This document shows, one piece after another, positions 35,945 to 45,238 of a DNA stretch of 64,000 nucleotides; within the stretch, counting starts at the first letter, position 1, and every line of letters starts with the position of its first letter. Under the pieces are notes generated by a model. It made no database searches. It worked only from the letters and a program-made list of their open reading frames with translations, and was not told the DNA's origin. Source of the stretch: Hydrogenophilales bacterium (lineage in GTDB: Bacteria > Pseudomonadota > Gammaproteobacteria > Burkholderiales > Thiobacillaceae); assembly GCA_016703155.1 (NCBI GenBank), contig JADJCP010000002.1, positions 62,001 through 126,000 of the forward strand, given 5' to 3'. Position numbers and translations under genes: made by a program.

Positions 35945-36160
35945 TTCCGCAATGGAGTTCTACAAAGCGGCTGTTGCTGTCGATGCTGTCAAAGTAAGCG
36001 CAGATATCCGCGTCGAACGATTTGCCGGGTTTCTATCCCCATCCAGACCGCGTCGAGTGCGTCATGCTGCCCGCGCTTAGGCCGGAATCCATACGAGAAT
36101 CCGAGAAAGTCTTCCTCGTAGATTGCGCTCGGTACCTTGACTACGGCCTGTTGCACAATC
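35945..36160 (-). pseudogene. Group II intron reverse-transcriptase fragment
   Basis: A minus-strand frame reads VQQAVVKVPSAIYEEDFLG and then FSYGFRPKRGQHDALDAVW, the reverse-transcriptase region 2 of group II intron proteins. The next frame then gives FDADICAYFDSIDS, the region-3 opening. So about 70 residues remain, with a frameshift and neither end. It abuts the stop codon of the diguanylate cyclase gene. No intron RNA domain is recognised. Confidence 0.7.
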
Positions 36161-36165
36161 TGGAC

Positions 36166-37710
36166 TCAACCGCCCATGACCCGGTTCTTGCCGGCCCGCT
36201 TTGCCAGATACATGGCCTGATCAGCGCGATTGATGGCATCCGCGCCGGTTTCGTCGGGCGTTAATTGAGCCACACCGGCACTGAAGGTGATCAGAACCTT
36301 CTCGTTACCGGAGAGAAAGTAATTCTTGGTGAGATCTCTTTGTAAGCGCGTCATGGCCATGACGGCCTCATCAAGCGGGGTGTCGGGCAAGAGTATGACA
36401 AACTCCTCGCCCCCGTAACGAGCCAATGAGTCGGATGGACGCAGACAGTCGTGCACGACATTGACCAAGTGAATCAGCGCGGCATCACCCGCTTCGTGGC
36501 CAAGTCGGTCGTTGAGTTTCTTGAAGTTGTCGATATCCAGCAAAGCTACGGACAGGGGCGTTTCATGGCGCTTCATATTGGCAATCTCACGTGCCAATGC
36601 CTCTCCTAGACCTGTGCGGTTGAGCGTGTTGGTCAACGGGTCATGGCGCGCCAAGGTGCTTGCGCTGTGTAAATCCCGGTGCAGTTTTTCAATTTCCGCT
36701 TCGGTCGCCAGCACCTTGACCTGCATGGTCTTGAGTTGCTCACGGGCGTTGGCTGTTTCATCAGCCATGGCACGCGTGGCGCCAATCACCTCGCGCATCA
36801 GGGGTGCCAGTTCCTCGATCGACTTGACCTGTTCGATTTGCCGCGCGCTTTCCTCGATCTTGCCCTGGAATGACGCGGTCGATTCGTGCATCCCGGTGAG
36901 GTGTTCGATAAAGCTCGCCAGCATCTGGCGCATTTCTTCCTGTGCTTCCAGGGCACGTTCTTTCGCCGCAGCCTGCTTATACATGACATCCCGGATACGT
37001 TGCTCCACATCATCGAGATGGCGTAAATTCAATGGCGGCCGGATGGCGGTCAGCAAGGCATTGATCTGGCCATGGAGCCAACTTTCGTCCAGCGTCAATT
37101 TGCTGATGTTCTCGATGATGAGACGCAACAGCTTGAGTAGTGCCTGCTTGATCTCGGCCTGTTCTTCTGCGGCAAATGCCAGGCGGTGGTTGAAGTTGCC
37201 AAAGGCGGCCTGAACCTCATCGATATCTGCGGCCGGATTGCGCAAGGTCTGCAACAGACTCTTCACTTGTACGTTGAAGACGGCATCGTCATTTTGCACT
37301 GCGGGCAACATGTTCTCGATCAGTTGCGCGGCTCTGCCCAAGAGTTCATTGATGAGTGCGCGGCCGCTGTCATGCACGCCATTGGCAGGTGGAATAGTCC
37401 CGGCGTTGCCGTTTGTTTGCGCGGTAGCGAGCTTGTCAAAGGCTGACAGCGCGTCTTCGACGGCTTGCCAGCTATGTCGGCCAATCGCCACGTCTAGCAG
37501 ATTGAGCTGCTCTTGCTGGGCGATATTCCTGGCGGTCAATGCCAAGGCGATACGCCGCAGAGGCACTTCGGGAAAACCGGCAACATTGGGCAGATCGGCG
37601 ATCTCGTTGTAACAAGACTGATAGTTGCTCGGCGTCGGCGCCAGTTTGCGTGTTGTAAGCAGCCTGAGTGCCTGGCGCGCAATCTCGGATGGAGGCTTGA
37701 CTGGGGTCAT
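36166..37710 (-). CDS. Diguanylate cyclase (GGDEF domain) with helical N-terminus
   Basis: The product has 514 residues with no transmembrane segment. The N-terminal about 340 residues are helical (RQALRLLTTRKLAPTPSNYQ) with a coiled coil (EQLKTMQVKVLATEAEIEKL). The C-terminal GGDEF domain starts HDPLTNTLNRTGLGEALARE and has ARYGGEEFVILLPD, an active GGEEF. It would make c-di-GMP from two GTP. Signal unknown. It overlaps the upstream GGDEF-EAL gene by 4 bp, so synthesis and breakdown functions are co-expressed. Confidence 0.93.
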   Translation of the reverse strand: MTPVKPPSEIARQALRLLTTRKLAPTPSNYQSCYNEIADLPNVAGFPEVPLRRIALALTARNIAQQEQLNLLDVAIGRHSWQAVEDALSAFDKLATAQTNGNAGTIPPANGVHDSGRALINELLGRAAQLIENMLPAVQNDDAVFNVQVKSLLQTLRNPAADIDEVQAAFGNFNHRLAFAAEEQAEIKQALLKLLRLIIENISKLTLDESWLHGQINALLTAIRPPLNLRHLDDVEQRIRDVMYKQAAAKERALEAQEEMRQMLASFIEHLTGMHESTASFQGKIEESARQIEQVKSIEELAPLMREVIGATRAMADETANAREQLKTMQVKVLATEAEIEKLHRDLHSASTLARHDPLTNTLNRTGLGEALAREIANMKRHETPLSVALLDIDNFKKLNDRLGHEAGDAALIHLVNVVHDCLRPSDSLARYGGEEFVILLPDTPLDEAVMAMTRLQRDLTKNYFLSGNEKVLITFSAGVAQLTPDETGADAINRADQAMYLAKRAGKNRVMGG

Positions 37711-40121
37711 GTGGACAGGGGTTTAGGGCATCTCGACGATGCGTTGATTATGCCTTCCCACGCCTCGATTGGCATCGGCCTGCCAAACAAGTAACCCTGG
37801 AAAGCTTGGCAACCATTGTCGAATAGAAAGTCGCGCTGTGCCTCGGTCTCAACCCCTTCGGCGATGACCCGGAGACCCAGCGACAGACTCATCGCCAGAA
37901 TGGCGCGCACGATGGCGGCATCGTTCAGGTCGCCTGGTATATCGCGAACGAAGGACTGATCGATCTTGATCTGGTCGAGGGGCAAACGCTTCAGGTAAGT
38001 CAGTGAGGAATAACCGGTGCCGAAGTCATCAAGCGAAAAGCGCACGCCCAGGCTGTCCAATTGCCGCATCCGCAAGATCACCGTCTCGATGTCATCCAAC
38101 ACGACGCTTTCGGTAAGCTCCAATTTAAGCCGAGATGGCGTGGCGCCGGTGCTGAGCAAGCTGTGACGGACTTGCTCGACAAAATCCGTCTGGTGGAATT
38201 GCCGGGCGCTGACATTCACTGCCAGCTCCAGGTCCCGCGCACAAGGATCGTCCTGCCATACTTTGATCTGGGCGCATGCTGTATTCAGCACCCATTGACC
38301 GAGCTGCAGGATCAGTCCCGTCTCCTCGGCCAGCGGAATGAATTGCGCTGGCGATACCAGCCCCTGTTTCGGAGACAGCCAGCGGATCAGCGCCTCGGCG
38401 CCTATCAGTCGTCCAGCCTGATCAACCTGAGGCTGGTAATAAAGTTGAAACTCCCCCTTGTCCAGGCCCTGTCGCAAGGCCCCTTCCAGGGCTGCACGCG
38501 ATTCGATGGCCGCCTGCATCGCGGGGCTGAAAAAACGAACCGCATTTCGCCCAGCACCTTTAGCCTGGTACAAGGCCACGTCCGCTTGCTTCAAGAGGAC
38601 TTCGGGCGGGTCATCTTGACCGCAGAATAGGGTCAAGCCGATGCTGGTGGTGCTGAAATGTTCTGTTTCACGGTCGCCCAAGATATAAGGCAGATTGAGT
38701 GCGTAGCGAATCTTCTCGGCTACAACTTCCGCTTGAGTTGCCGCGCTGCGTTCCGATTGGCCCAGTCCTTCCATCATGACCACGTATTCGTCACCCCCCA
38801 TGCGCGCGACGGTGTCTTCCTGACGCAGGCTGGCGGCAAGCCGCTGGGATACCGCGACCAGCAGCCGATCGCCGGCATCATGACCTTGGGTATCGTTGAG
38901 GCTCTTGAAGTGATCCAGATCCAGGATCATCAGGGCCCCGTATTCGCGGTTACGGTTACTGGCGATCAAGGCATGCCCCAGGCGATCCATCAGCAAGCGT
39001 CGATTCGGTAACTGGGTGAGCGGGTCGAAGTAAGCCAGATGGCGTATTTCTTCCTCGGACTGCTTGCGTTCGGTGATGTTCTCGACGATGGCAATGCCAC
39101 CCTCGATCTGGTTTTGCTCACTCTGGAACGGTGTGCAATGCATCGCCACCCAGACCTGAGCACCGCTCAGCGTCGAGACATACTCCCCTTCGTATACACC
39201 TTGACGCCCCTCAAGCGCGGCTTTCAGCGCCGGCAATACACGCTGGTCCCGGAGGGTTTTCATATCCAGGCCGATCAATTTCTCCATGGGTACCTGGAGG
39301 ATTTGCGCGATGCGTGTATTGCAATAGGTAATGATCAGCGCATTGTCATAATGCAGGATACCTGTGGGCGAGTGCTGTAGGATGAGGCGGTAACGTTCCT
39401 CGCTGGACTGTAACGTCGCCTCGATCAGCTTGCGCGCCGCAAGGGCGGCTTCGGCGTCGTCGCGAGCGCCTTTCATGTCTTCCACCAGGCGTTTTTGATC
39501 CAACCCCAGACGGATCGCGACATCGAGCGTTTCATGCAGGTAACGTGCGCTGGCAAGTACGGCAACCAGGAATACGATGGTCATGATCCCGAACGCCCAG
39601 TCGAGGGCAGATTCGGCCTGATATAGGATGGCAAACGCCAACGGCACGAGAATCGGCAGCGTAAACGTCCGGAAGGCGGTCGGCACCGGCGCCAGGATTG
39701 GAATAGCACCCGCCACCATGCCGGAGAGTACGAGTCCGGTGAACAAGCGCGCGCCATCGGGCGCATCCCAGACGAACAAAACCGTTCCCGCGCCCCATGC
39801 GGCCCCGGCGAGTGCCGTGGCGACGATATAACGATGTCGCCAGATCATCATCTCTGACGCCTCCGGCCTTGCTGCCTGGAAGCGACCTGCCAATAAATAG
39901 CGCCCCGCAGCGATCGCAGCAATCATGCTCCACCAAGCAATTGTCAACCCATCCGGGCTATGCAGCGTCGCGTTGACATAGGCGAGTAGCGTGGCATTGA
40001 CGAATGTCACGCCAAACGCAATGCCTGCATTGCGATACAGCAGGGCGGTTTTCTCTGCCTCGACTGTCGTCATGGGTCGATGGGTGTGGATGTGTGGCTC
40101 AAGTTCGACCGTGCTTTCCAA
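37707..40121 (-). CDS. Membrane MASE-PAS-GGDEF-EAL protein
   Basis: The product has 804 residues. Six or more N-terminal helices (IAFGVTFVNATLLAYVNAT, LVLSGMVAGAIPILAPVPT) form a membrane sensor, and a coiled region leads to a PAS domain (RYRLILQHSPTGILHYDNAL). GGDEF (ARMGGDEYVVMMEGLG) and EAL (IGAEALIRWLSPKQG, DDFGTGYSSLTYLKRL, EGVETEAQ) both retain key residues, so it may be bifunctional or a phosphodiesterase regulated by GTP. It would control c-di-GMP. The start at 40121, or Met17, is possible. Confidence 0.93.
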   Translation of the reverse strand: MESTVELEPHIHTHRPMTTVEAEKTALLYRNAGIAFGVTFVNATLLAYVNATLHSPDGLTIAWWSMIAAIAAGRYLLAGRFQAARPEASEMMIWRHRYIVATALAGAAWGAGTVLFVWDAPDGARLFTGLVLSGMVAGAIPILAPVPTAFRTFTLPILVPLAFAILYQAESALDWAFGIMTIVFLVAVLASARYLHETLDVAIRLGLDQKRLVEDMKGARDDAEAALAARKLIEATLQSSEERYRLILQHSPTGILHYDNALIITYCNTRIAQILQVPMEKLIGLDMKTLRDQRVLPALKAALEGRQGVYEGEYVSTLSGAQVWVAMHCTPFQSEQNQIEGGIAIVENITERKQSEEEIRHLAYFDPLTQLPNRRLLMDRLGHALIASNRNREYGALMILDLDHFKSLNDTQGHDAGDRLLVAVSQRLAASLRQEDTVARMGGDEYVVMMEGLGQSERSAATQAEVVAEKIRYALNLPYILGDRETEHFSTTSIGLTLFCGQDDPPEVLLKQADVALYQAKGAGRNAVRFFSPAMQAAIESRAALEGALRQGLDKGEFQLYYQPQVDQAGRLIGAEALIRWLSPKQGLVSPAQFIPLAEETGLILQLGQWVLNTACAQIKVWQDDPCARDLELAVNVSARQFHQTDFVEQVRHSLLSTGATPSRLKLELTESVVLDDIETVILRMRQLDSLGVRFSLDDFGTGYSSLTYLKRLPLDQIKIDQSFVRDIPGDLNDAAIVRAILAMSLSLGLRVIAEGVETEAQRDFLFDNGCQAFQGYLFGRPMPIEAWEGIINASSRCPKPLST

Positions 40122-40835
40122 ATAATCCTAGAGATGCAAGCAAGGCACGCGTGCGTAAGGTTATCAGGCCGAATGGCAGGGCGCGCAAGAGCGTATGGCC
40201 GCGCCCAGCCATAAGGATACTGGTGAATTTCTGAAGAATAGTGGCGCGGAAAGACAGGCAACCGAACGGGGCGTTTGCTTGGACGATCATATCTAGTCTT
40301 GTCGCTGTCTGCACCCAGTGCGCCTGCGGCGTAAACTCAAGATGGCTTCAATAACCCCCTAAAAACCTAAGACGGAGGTTGGTCCAGCTCGTTCAGATTG
40401 ACCGCAATGAATGGCCGAGTCTGGGCAGTCAGGATGTCAAATCGCTTGCCGAAAAGCAGCCATTCAATAGATTCCGTAGCCTAACAATTCGACGGTACCT
40501 CGTATGGCGGGTTATGGCCGGGTCCGGCCCGATAGTCGCCTTCCCCAAAGCCGCCCTTCACACGTTTTGACAGCACTACCGCGAACGTCTCTTGTGGCCG
40601 AGTACCGGGAACTGGCCCTACGGCAGGTTTCGAAGTTCAGCAGCCATTCATGTGTCCGCTCCGCAGTCAGGAAAATCGACAGCATTTGACCGGCTGATCA
40701 TGTCTTCGGTAAGCGTCCGTTGGACACTTACTAATCATCAAAAATGCCACCTGTGGAGGGAACATGCCTCACTGCTTGACACTGAGTACAAGCCTTTCAG
40801 GAGTTCGTCGATGTGGTCCATGGTTTGCAAATTGT
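40122..40835. other. Long intergenic region with degenerate repeats
   Basis: No gene that I can support. The stretch 40380-40720 holds shuffled fragments such as TTGACCGCAATGAATGGCCG, AAAAGCAGCCATTCAA and TTCAGCAGCCATTCATG, similar to those at 29.5, 46.7, 51.2 and 55.5 kb. Frames here are short and without ribosome sites. Confidence 0.55.
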
Positions 40836-41201
40836 CTAAGCGTACACATCCAGACTTCCGCCGATAGCCCCGCCAACGGCATGAAGCCATGGCGGCTGAT
40901 GTCCCGCGACGACATATCCCGGCGACGGCGAGTCCATCGAATTCTGCCCCTGGTCTGCGGGCCGATTGACTTCAATGGCCAAGCTGGATGCCGTGCCGTT
41001 TGAGTCAATCCGGCGTTGTAGCGCGTTGATCCTGCCGGTCAGTTCCGCAACCTTGGACTGTCCAGCGGACGTCTTGCAGGATGGGCAACTCTCCAGTTCG
41101 GAAAGTTGTTTCTGATATTGGTCGAGTTGAGCCCTCAAGCCAGGAGTCGATAAATTCCCGGCAGTGGCTGGGAGCAGAGAAGGACCGATGGCGCTTACCA
41201 T
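40836..41201 (-). CDS. Small coiled-coil protein of unknown function
   Basis: The product has 121 residues. GLRAQLDQYQKQLSELESC is a coiled coil, followed by CPSCKTSAGQSKVAELTGRI with a CxxC pair. It begins MVSAIGPSLLP without a signal peptide. I recall similar small hypothetical proteins in betaproteobacteria, with no known role. The tail after about residue 80 is less conserved-looking. It is upstream of nothing on its strand, and may be expressed alone or at the end of the msr operon. Confidence 0.6.
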   Translation of the reverse strand: MVSAIGPSLLPATAGNLSTPGLRAQLDQYQKQLSELESCPSCKTSAGQSKVAELTGRINALQRRIDSNGTASSLAIEVNRPADQGQNSMDSPSPGYVVAGHQPPWLHAVGGAIGGSLDVYA

Positions 41202-41243
41202 GCTGTCGCGAGTCGGGCTTGGGATGGTTTCAGACTGGTGACC

Positions 41244-41741
41244 TCATGACGCCTTGTCCGGTACGAACTTCAACACTCGGCCATTGTTGCAATAGCGCAG
41301 GCTGGTCGGCTTGGGTCCATCGTCGAAGATATGGCCATGGTGACCACCGCAGCGCGCGCAGTGATATTCGGTGCGCGGCAGCAGCAGCTTGTGGTCCACC
41401 TTGGTTTCCACGTGGCCGGGCAGCACGTCGTAGAAACTGGGCCAGCCGGTGCCGCTGTCGTACTTGAAGCGGGAGGGAAACAAGGGCAGCCCGCAGGCCA
41501 CACACAGGAACATGCCGCTGCGTTTTTCCTTGTTCAGCGGGCTGGTGTAGGGACGCTCGGTGCCTTCTTCGCGCAGGATGTCGTACTGCTCCGGGGTGAG
41601 CAGGCGTTTCCACTCGGCATCGCTATGCATGAGCTTGTCGATATGCTCCGCTGCCATGGCCTGCCCGGGCAGGATCAGTTTCGGTAACGCCAGCGCCGAG
41701 GCCCCGCCCGCCGCCAGCATGATGAAAGTGCGTCTGTCCAT
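41244..41741 (-). CDS. msrB: Periplasmic methionine sulfoxide reductase B
   Basis: The product has 165 residues. DRRTFIMLAAGGASALALP is a Tat-like signal. CVACGLPLFPSRFKYDSGTGWPSF carries the first zinc CxxC and the substrate pocket, and YHCARCGGHHGHIF the second CxxC. The catalytic Cys is in LRYCNNG. It reduces methionine-R-sulfoxide. It is 38 bp after msrA on the same strand, within the presumed SigF-type operon, and matches an oxidant-defence function outside the cytoplasm. Confidence 0.92.
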   Translation of the reverse strand: MDRRTFIMLAAGGASALALPKLILPGQAMAAEHIDKLMHSDAEWKRLLTPEQYDILREEGTERPYTSPLNKEKRSGMFLCVACGLPLFPSRFKYDSGTGWPSFYDVLPGHVETKVDHKLLLPRTEYHCARCGGHHGHIFDDGPKPTSLRYCNNGRVLKFVPDKAS

Positions 41742-41779
41742 GATTTCGCCTCCTGTTTGGATGGGTAATAGGGCTCGCC

Positions 41780-42454
41780 TTACTTGTCGACGTACAGGGC
41801 CGGCAGCTGCTTATGCAGGTTGGCGATCTTCGGTAGGTCGTTGATGACGATGTAGGGCTGGTTTGGGTGACGGACCAGATAATCCTGATGGTAGGTCTCG
41901 GCACCGTAGAACTCTTGCAACGGGGTGATCTGGGTGACGAGGGGGCGCGGGAATAGGTGGGCCGTCTGGAGTTGCGCGAGGTAGTTGTCCGCCACCCGCG
42001 TCTGCTCAGGGGTGGTGTAGAAGATTGCCGAGCGGTACTGGGTGCCCCTGTCCGGTCCTTGTCGGTTGAGTTCGGTCGGGTTGTGGGCGACGGCGAAGAA
42101 CACCTTCAGGAGTTGCCCATAGCTGATGCGCGTCGGGTCGTAGGTGATGCGCACCGATTCGGCATGGCCGGTGCGGCCGGAACTGACCTGCTCGTAATTG
42201 GCAGTATCCGCCGCGCCGCCGGCATAGCCCGACACCACCTGGGTGACGCCCTTGACGTGTTCGAAGACCCCTTCGACACCCCAGAAACAGCCGCCCGCCA
42301 GGACGGCGGTCTGCGGGGTGCCGGCTTTTGCCAACGGGATATCGACGGCAGGATCGGGCAAGGCCGTGGCGACGGAGGGGGAGGGATACAGGATGGCCGA
42401 CGTCAGCACCAGCGCGATGGCGGGTACAGCGAAGGCGGCGATACGGTGTTTCAT
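41780..42454 (-). CDS. msrA: Periplasmic methionine sulfoxide reductase A
   Basis: The product has 224 residues with a Sec signal (AFAVPAIALVLTSAILYPS). AVLAGGCFWGVEGVFEHVKGV holds the catalytic Cys (GCFWGVE), and SYGQLLKVFF, RGTQYRSAIFYT and YHQDYLVRHP are the family motifs. It reduces methionine-S-sulfoxide, complementary to MsrB. It lies 86 bp downstream of the methionine-rich peptide gene, and the spacer holds a GC hairpin (ATAGCC/GGCTAT) without a T run. Confidence 0.92.
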   Translation of the reverse strand: MKHRIAAFAVPAIALVLTSAILYPSPSVATALPDPAVDIPLAKAGTPQTAVLAGGCFWGVEGVFEHVKGVTQVVSGYAGGAADTANYEQVSSGRTGHAESVRITYDPTRISYGQLLKVFFAVAHNPTELNRQGPDRGTQYRSAIFYTTPEQTRVADNYLAQLQTAHLFPRPLVTQITPLQEFYGAETYHQDYLVRHPNQPYIVINDLPKIANLHKQLPALYVDK

Positions 42455-42540
42455 GATGCGACTCCTCGATGGATGGACCCGTCCCGCGCCGGATAGCCGA
42501 AAGCCAGGCTATTCGCGCACGACGGGCCCGGTTGGCGCGA

Positions 42541-42840
42541 TTACGGCTTCATGCCGCCCATGGCATCTTTCGCCATGCTGTCTTTAGACATCGCATCCTT
42601 GGCCATGGCGTCCTTCTTCATGGCCTTCTTTTTCATGGACTTCTTGGTCATGGGTTTCATGCCCATACCGTCTTTGCTCATCTCGTTCTTGCCCATCGCG
42701 TCTTTCTGCATGCCGGCCATGCCGTCGTGGCTCATGGCGTCCTGGCTCATAGCGTCCTTGCTCATGCTATCGGCGGCAAATGCACTGCCGGTGGCGGCCA
42801 TCAGGCCGAGGCACATCAGGGTTGCGGTCATCTTGCTCAT
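42541..42840 (-). CDS. Methionine-rich MXKDX pentapeptide protein (MrpX-like)
   Basis: The product has 99 residues: a signal peptide (LMCLGLMAATGSAFA), then repeats of the MSKDA/MAKDA type through the mature part, which is about a quarter Met and very Lys/Asp rich. Such periplasmic peptides can act as sacrificial methionine pools, oxidised by hypochlorite and repaired by a molybdenum-dependent reductase (the MrpX/YedY1 system described in Azospira). The MsrP-like gene is directly upstream on the same strand. The role is from context and known parallels. Confidence 0.85.
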   Translation of the reverse strand: MSKMTATLMCLGLMAATGSAFAADSMSKDAMSQDAMSHDGMAGMQKDAMGKNEMSKDGMGMKPMTKKSMKKKAMKKDAMAKDAMSKDSMAKDAMGGMKP

Positions 42841-42915
42841 GGTGAACTCCTTAACAGTTGTGGGTGGATTGCATTGCTGGCGGTGAAGCCGTGTTTCAGT
42901 GCAGGCGAGGAACGC

Positions 42916-43683
42916 TCAACTGCCGCCGAACCAGTTGTATCCCTGGTCTTCCCAATAGCCGCCGGGGTACGTGTTGGTGACGAAGATCGCCTGGATGTGC
43001 TTCGGATTCTTGTAGCCCAGCTTGGTCGGCATCCTGAGCTTCATCGGGTAGCCGTATTTGGGCGGCAGCACTTGCCCGTCCCAGCTCAGGGTGAGCTGGG
43101 TTTGCGGGTGCAGCGCGGTGGGCATGTCGATGCTGGTGTAGTAGTCGTCGGCGCACTTGAAGCCGACGTATCTGGCCGTGAGATCGGCACCCACCCGGCG
43201 CAGGAAAGTGCTGAACGGCACGCCGCCCCAGCGGCCGATGGCGCTCCAGCCCTCGACACAGATATGGCGGGTGATCTGCTCGGTTTGCGGCAATGCATGC
43301 AGTTCCGGCAGCGACCAGGCATGCCGGTCCGTCACCAGGCCGCTCACCTCCAGCCGGAAGTCGTCGCCATCCACTTGCGGCACTTTGTCCTCGCTGTAGA
43401 AAGCGTTATACGGGAACGGCTGGGTGATCATGGACGCGGGGTAAGTGGGCGCCAGACGGTTAGGGTCAAACAGCCAGGCCTGGACCTTGTCGTTCATCTT
43501 CGAGATCTTCAGCAGCGCCTTTTCGACGCTCTCGTTGTCGGTGATGGAACAGCCGCTCAGCAAGGAGAGGCCGCCCAGGGTCAATGAACGCTGCAAGAAC
43601 AGACGCCGGGCCGGCTGTTCCAAGCGGCCCAGGGCCGCCTTCACGACCGCATCGCCGTCGACCAGGGGGGATTTCTTGATCAT
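42916..43683 (-). CDS. msrP: MsrP/YedY-like molybdenum methionine-sulfoxide reductase
   Basis: The start at 43683 gives 255 residues. RRLFLQRSLTLGGLSLLSGC resembles a twin-Arg/lipoprotein-like leader. WSLPELHALPQTEQITRHICVEGWSAIGRWGG holds the cysteine that ligates the Mo cofactor, and GVPFSTFLRR, YPMKLRMPTKLGYKNPKHI and YWEDQGYNWFGG match the family. It is expected to repair protein-bound methionine sulfoxide with electrons from the next gene's cytochrome. It lies between the cytochrome b gene and the mrpX-like gene. Confidence 0.88.
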   Translation of the reverse strand: MIKKSPLVDGDAVVKAALGRLEQPARRLFLQRSLTLGGLSLLSGCSITDNESVEKALLKISKMNDKVQAWLFDPNRLAPTYPASMITQPFPYNAFYSEDKVPQVDGDDFRLEVSGLVTDRHAWSLPELHALPQTEQITRHICVEGWSAIGRWGGVPFSTFLRRVGADLTARYVGFKCADDYYTSIDMPTALHPQTQLTLSWDGQVLPPKYGYPMKLRMPTKLGYKNPKHIQAIFVTNTYPGGYWEDQGYNWFGGS

Positions 43684-43694
43684 CTGTTTCTCCT

Positions 43695-44297
43695 TCAACG
43701 GCCGCGCAGCATGGCGACCAAGCTGCGCGGCACCAGCGCGACCATGACCAGATGGATCGCCACGAAGCCGACCAGGGAAAGCCATCGAATAGAAATGCAC
43801 ATAGCGCGCTGTTTCATAACCACCCAGCAATTCGCGCAGAAGCGGGAACTGCACCGACTTCCACAGCACCAGGCCGGACAGCACCAGCAGGACGATGTCG
43901 AGGATCACGGCCAGGTAGGCGACCCGTTGCACGGCGTTGTAGTTACGCAAGTCGGCATGTGACAGATGGCCGTGCGGCGCGGCATTCAGGTCGGCCAGGA
44001 ATGCGCGTGGCGACAATGGCAGGAACTTGCGCCACAGGCGTCCGCGATGATGTTGATCAGCAGATAGAGCAGACCGTTGCCGGCCAGTAGCCACATGCCG
44101 GCGAAATGCCACTGGATGCCACCGGCCAGCCAGCCGCCCAGGGTGATGGCACTGTCGAATCGGAAGTCGAACAGGGGCGAGGCGTTGTAGATCTGCCAGC
44201 CGCTGCCCACCATGATCAGCACCGCCAGGGCATTGAGCCAGTGTGTCAGGCGGAGCCAAAAGGGGTGAATGGGAGCGTCAACCATGACGGATTCCAT
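43695..44297 (-). CDS. Cytochrome b561-type quinol electron donor for MsrP (two frame breaks)
   Basis: The start at 44297 (or Met5 at 44285) gives WLRLTHWLNALAVLIMVGSGW, with His for heme and a first helix. Two indels, near 44041-44053 (a missing C) and at 43775-43777 (GGG where GG is needed), cut the frame. Restored, the protein has 200 residues with RVAYLAVILDIVLLVLSGLVLW, YVHFYSMAF and VGFVAIHLVMVALVPRSL, a four-helix di-heme cytochrome like the partner YedZ1 in the chlorite-resistance system. It would carry electrons from quinol to the periplasmic reductase. Confidence 0.8.
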
Positions 44298-44306
44298 CGC
44301 GGCGAC

Positions 44307-45086
44307 TCATGAGCCAGGGCAGGCTGCGGCTTGCAGCACCGCACCGGTCCGCTCGTTTTGCACGAAGGCGACCAGCTCCAACCGCTCCCAGCGCCAGTCT
44401 GATGGCAGGCGGATTTCGCGCCGCACCTGAGTAGCGCCGTCGCGCAGCGGGAATGGGCCCAGCCACTCGCGCACCACATGGTCATGGGCCAGGTTCTCTC
44501 CCCGGTTTTCGCCGGCCCGCACTTGGCTCTGCAAGCCGTTCTCGGCGATGGCCAGGTACAGCGCGGTGGCGTCGCTTCCCGCTTGGGCAGTGGCGTTGGC
44601 ATCCAGCGTCAGGATGCCGTCCACGCTGAGCGCGCCGCGCAATCGGATGGCGGCGGTGGCCGGCTTTTCGTTGAGGCGCCGCACCGAATCCGCCAGGGAA
44701 GTCCGCCTTGGTTGCGGTTCGGCGCCGGCGACGAAGAACTGGGGCGTGTAAACCGTGCGCTGGCCATGCGTACGCACCAGCCAGGTCTGGCGCTGGGCAA
44801 ATCGCTCCTGTGCGAAGCGGTCGCTCCAGCCCAAAGAATCCCAGTAACCGACATGCAGGGACAGAGGCACGACCTGGGCGGATGGCCCGAGCGACTTCCT
44901 TAGTCGACTGAGCAGCTGATCCGCCGGCGGGCAGCTGGAACAGCCCTCGGAGGTATAGAGCTCCACAAGCGCGGCCGTATTCGGCCCGGTGCGGACATCG
45001 CAATCCAGGCCAGCCTGGACGGGCAGGCTGGCGCTTGTCAGTACCTGGGCCAGTATCAGGGCGGCTGCTTTCCGGTTCATGGACAA
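44307..45086 (-). CDS. DUF1223 secreted thioredoxin-like protein
   Basis: The product has 259 residues with a signal peptide (LILAQVLTSASLPVQAG). ALVELYTSEGCSSCPPADQLL holds a CSSC pair, and HVGYWDSLGWSDRFAQERFAQRQ is the DUF1223 signature. It is periplasmic with possible redox function. It is the first gene of the operon behind the minus-strand GTAACC-N16-CGAA promoter, 71 bp upstream. Either of two Met codons (45086 or 45080) could start it. Confidence 0.88.
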   Translation of the reverse strand: MSMNRKAAALILAQVLTSASLPVQAGLDCDVRTGPNTAALVELYTSEGCSSCPPADQLLSRLRKSLGPSAQVVPLSLHVGYWDSLGWSDRFAQERFAQRQTWLVRTHGQRTVYTPQFFVAGAEPQPRRTSLADSVRRLNEKPATAAIRLRGALSVDGILTLDANATAQAGSDATALYLAIAENGLQSQVRAGENRGENLAHDHVVREWLGPFPLRDGATQVRREIRLPSDWRWERLELVAFVQNERTGAVLQAAACPGS

Positions 45087-45156
45087 GACTCCTTGCGGTT
45101 GGGGGACACTTCACCACTCGCGATTACCGGCTGGTGAAGCACGTTGTACGAGCCAG

Positions 45157-45182
45157 TTCGCGCTGTGGTGGTGGTTGGTTAC
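45157..45182 (-). promoter_or_regulatory. SigF-type ECF promoter of the msrP/mrpX operon
   Basis: On the minus strand GTAACC (45182-45177) and CGAA (45160-45157) are separated by exactly 16 bp. This is the sigma-F consensus I recall from Caulobacter (GTAACC-N16-CGAA). It is followed by a 71-base leader to the DUF1223 start. Confidence 0.75.
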
Positions 45183-45238
45183 AAGCTGGGGCACAATTCG
45201 TCGCCATCAATTCGAGCGCGCGAAAATCTTGCCTGCCT

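Noticed and set aside
36022..36264. 80-codon plus-strand frame
   Set aside because: It lies opposite the reverse-transcriptase remnant and the end of the GGDEF gene, both supported by motifs.
42470..42540. Hairpin between mrpX and msrA as terminator
   Set aside because: ATAGCC/GGCTAT stem has no T run on either side, and the genes appear to form one operon.
42541..42840. DNA-level tandem repeat or CRISPR-like array in the MXKDX gene
   Set aside because: The repetition comes from the Met-Lys-Asp codons of the encoded pentapeptides; there are no uniform spacers.
42916..44259. 447-residue fusion of cytochrome b and MsrP
   Set aside because: It arises because frame breaks in the cytochrome gene place its middle in the MsrP frame; the two are separate genes in homologous systems.
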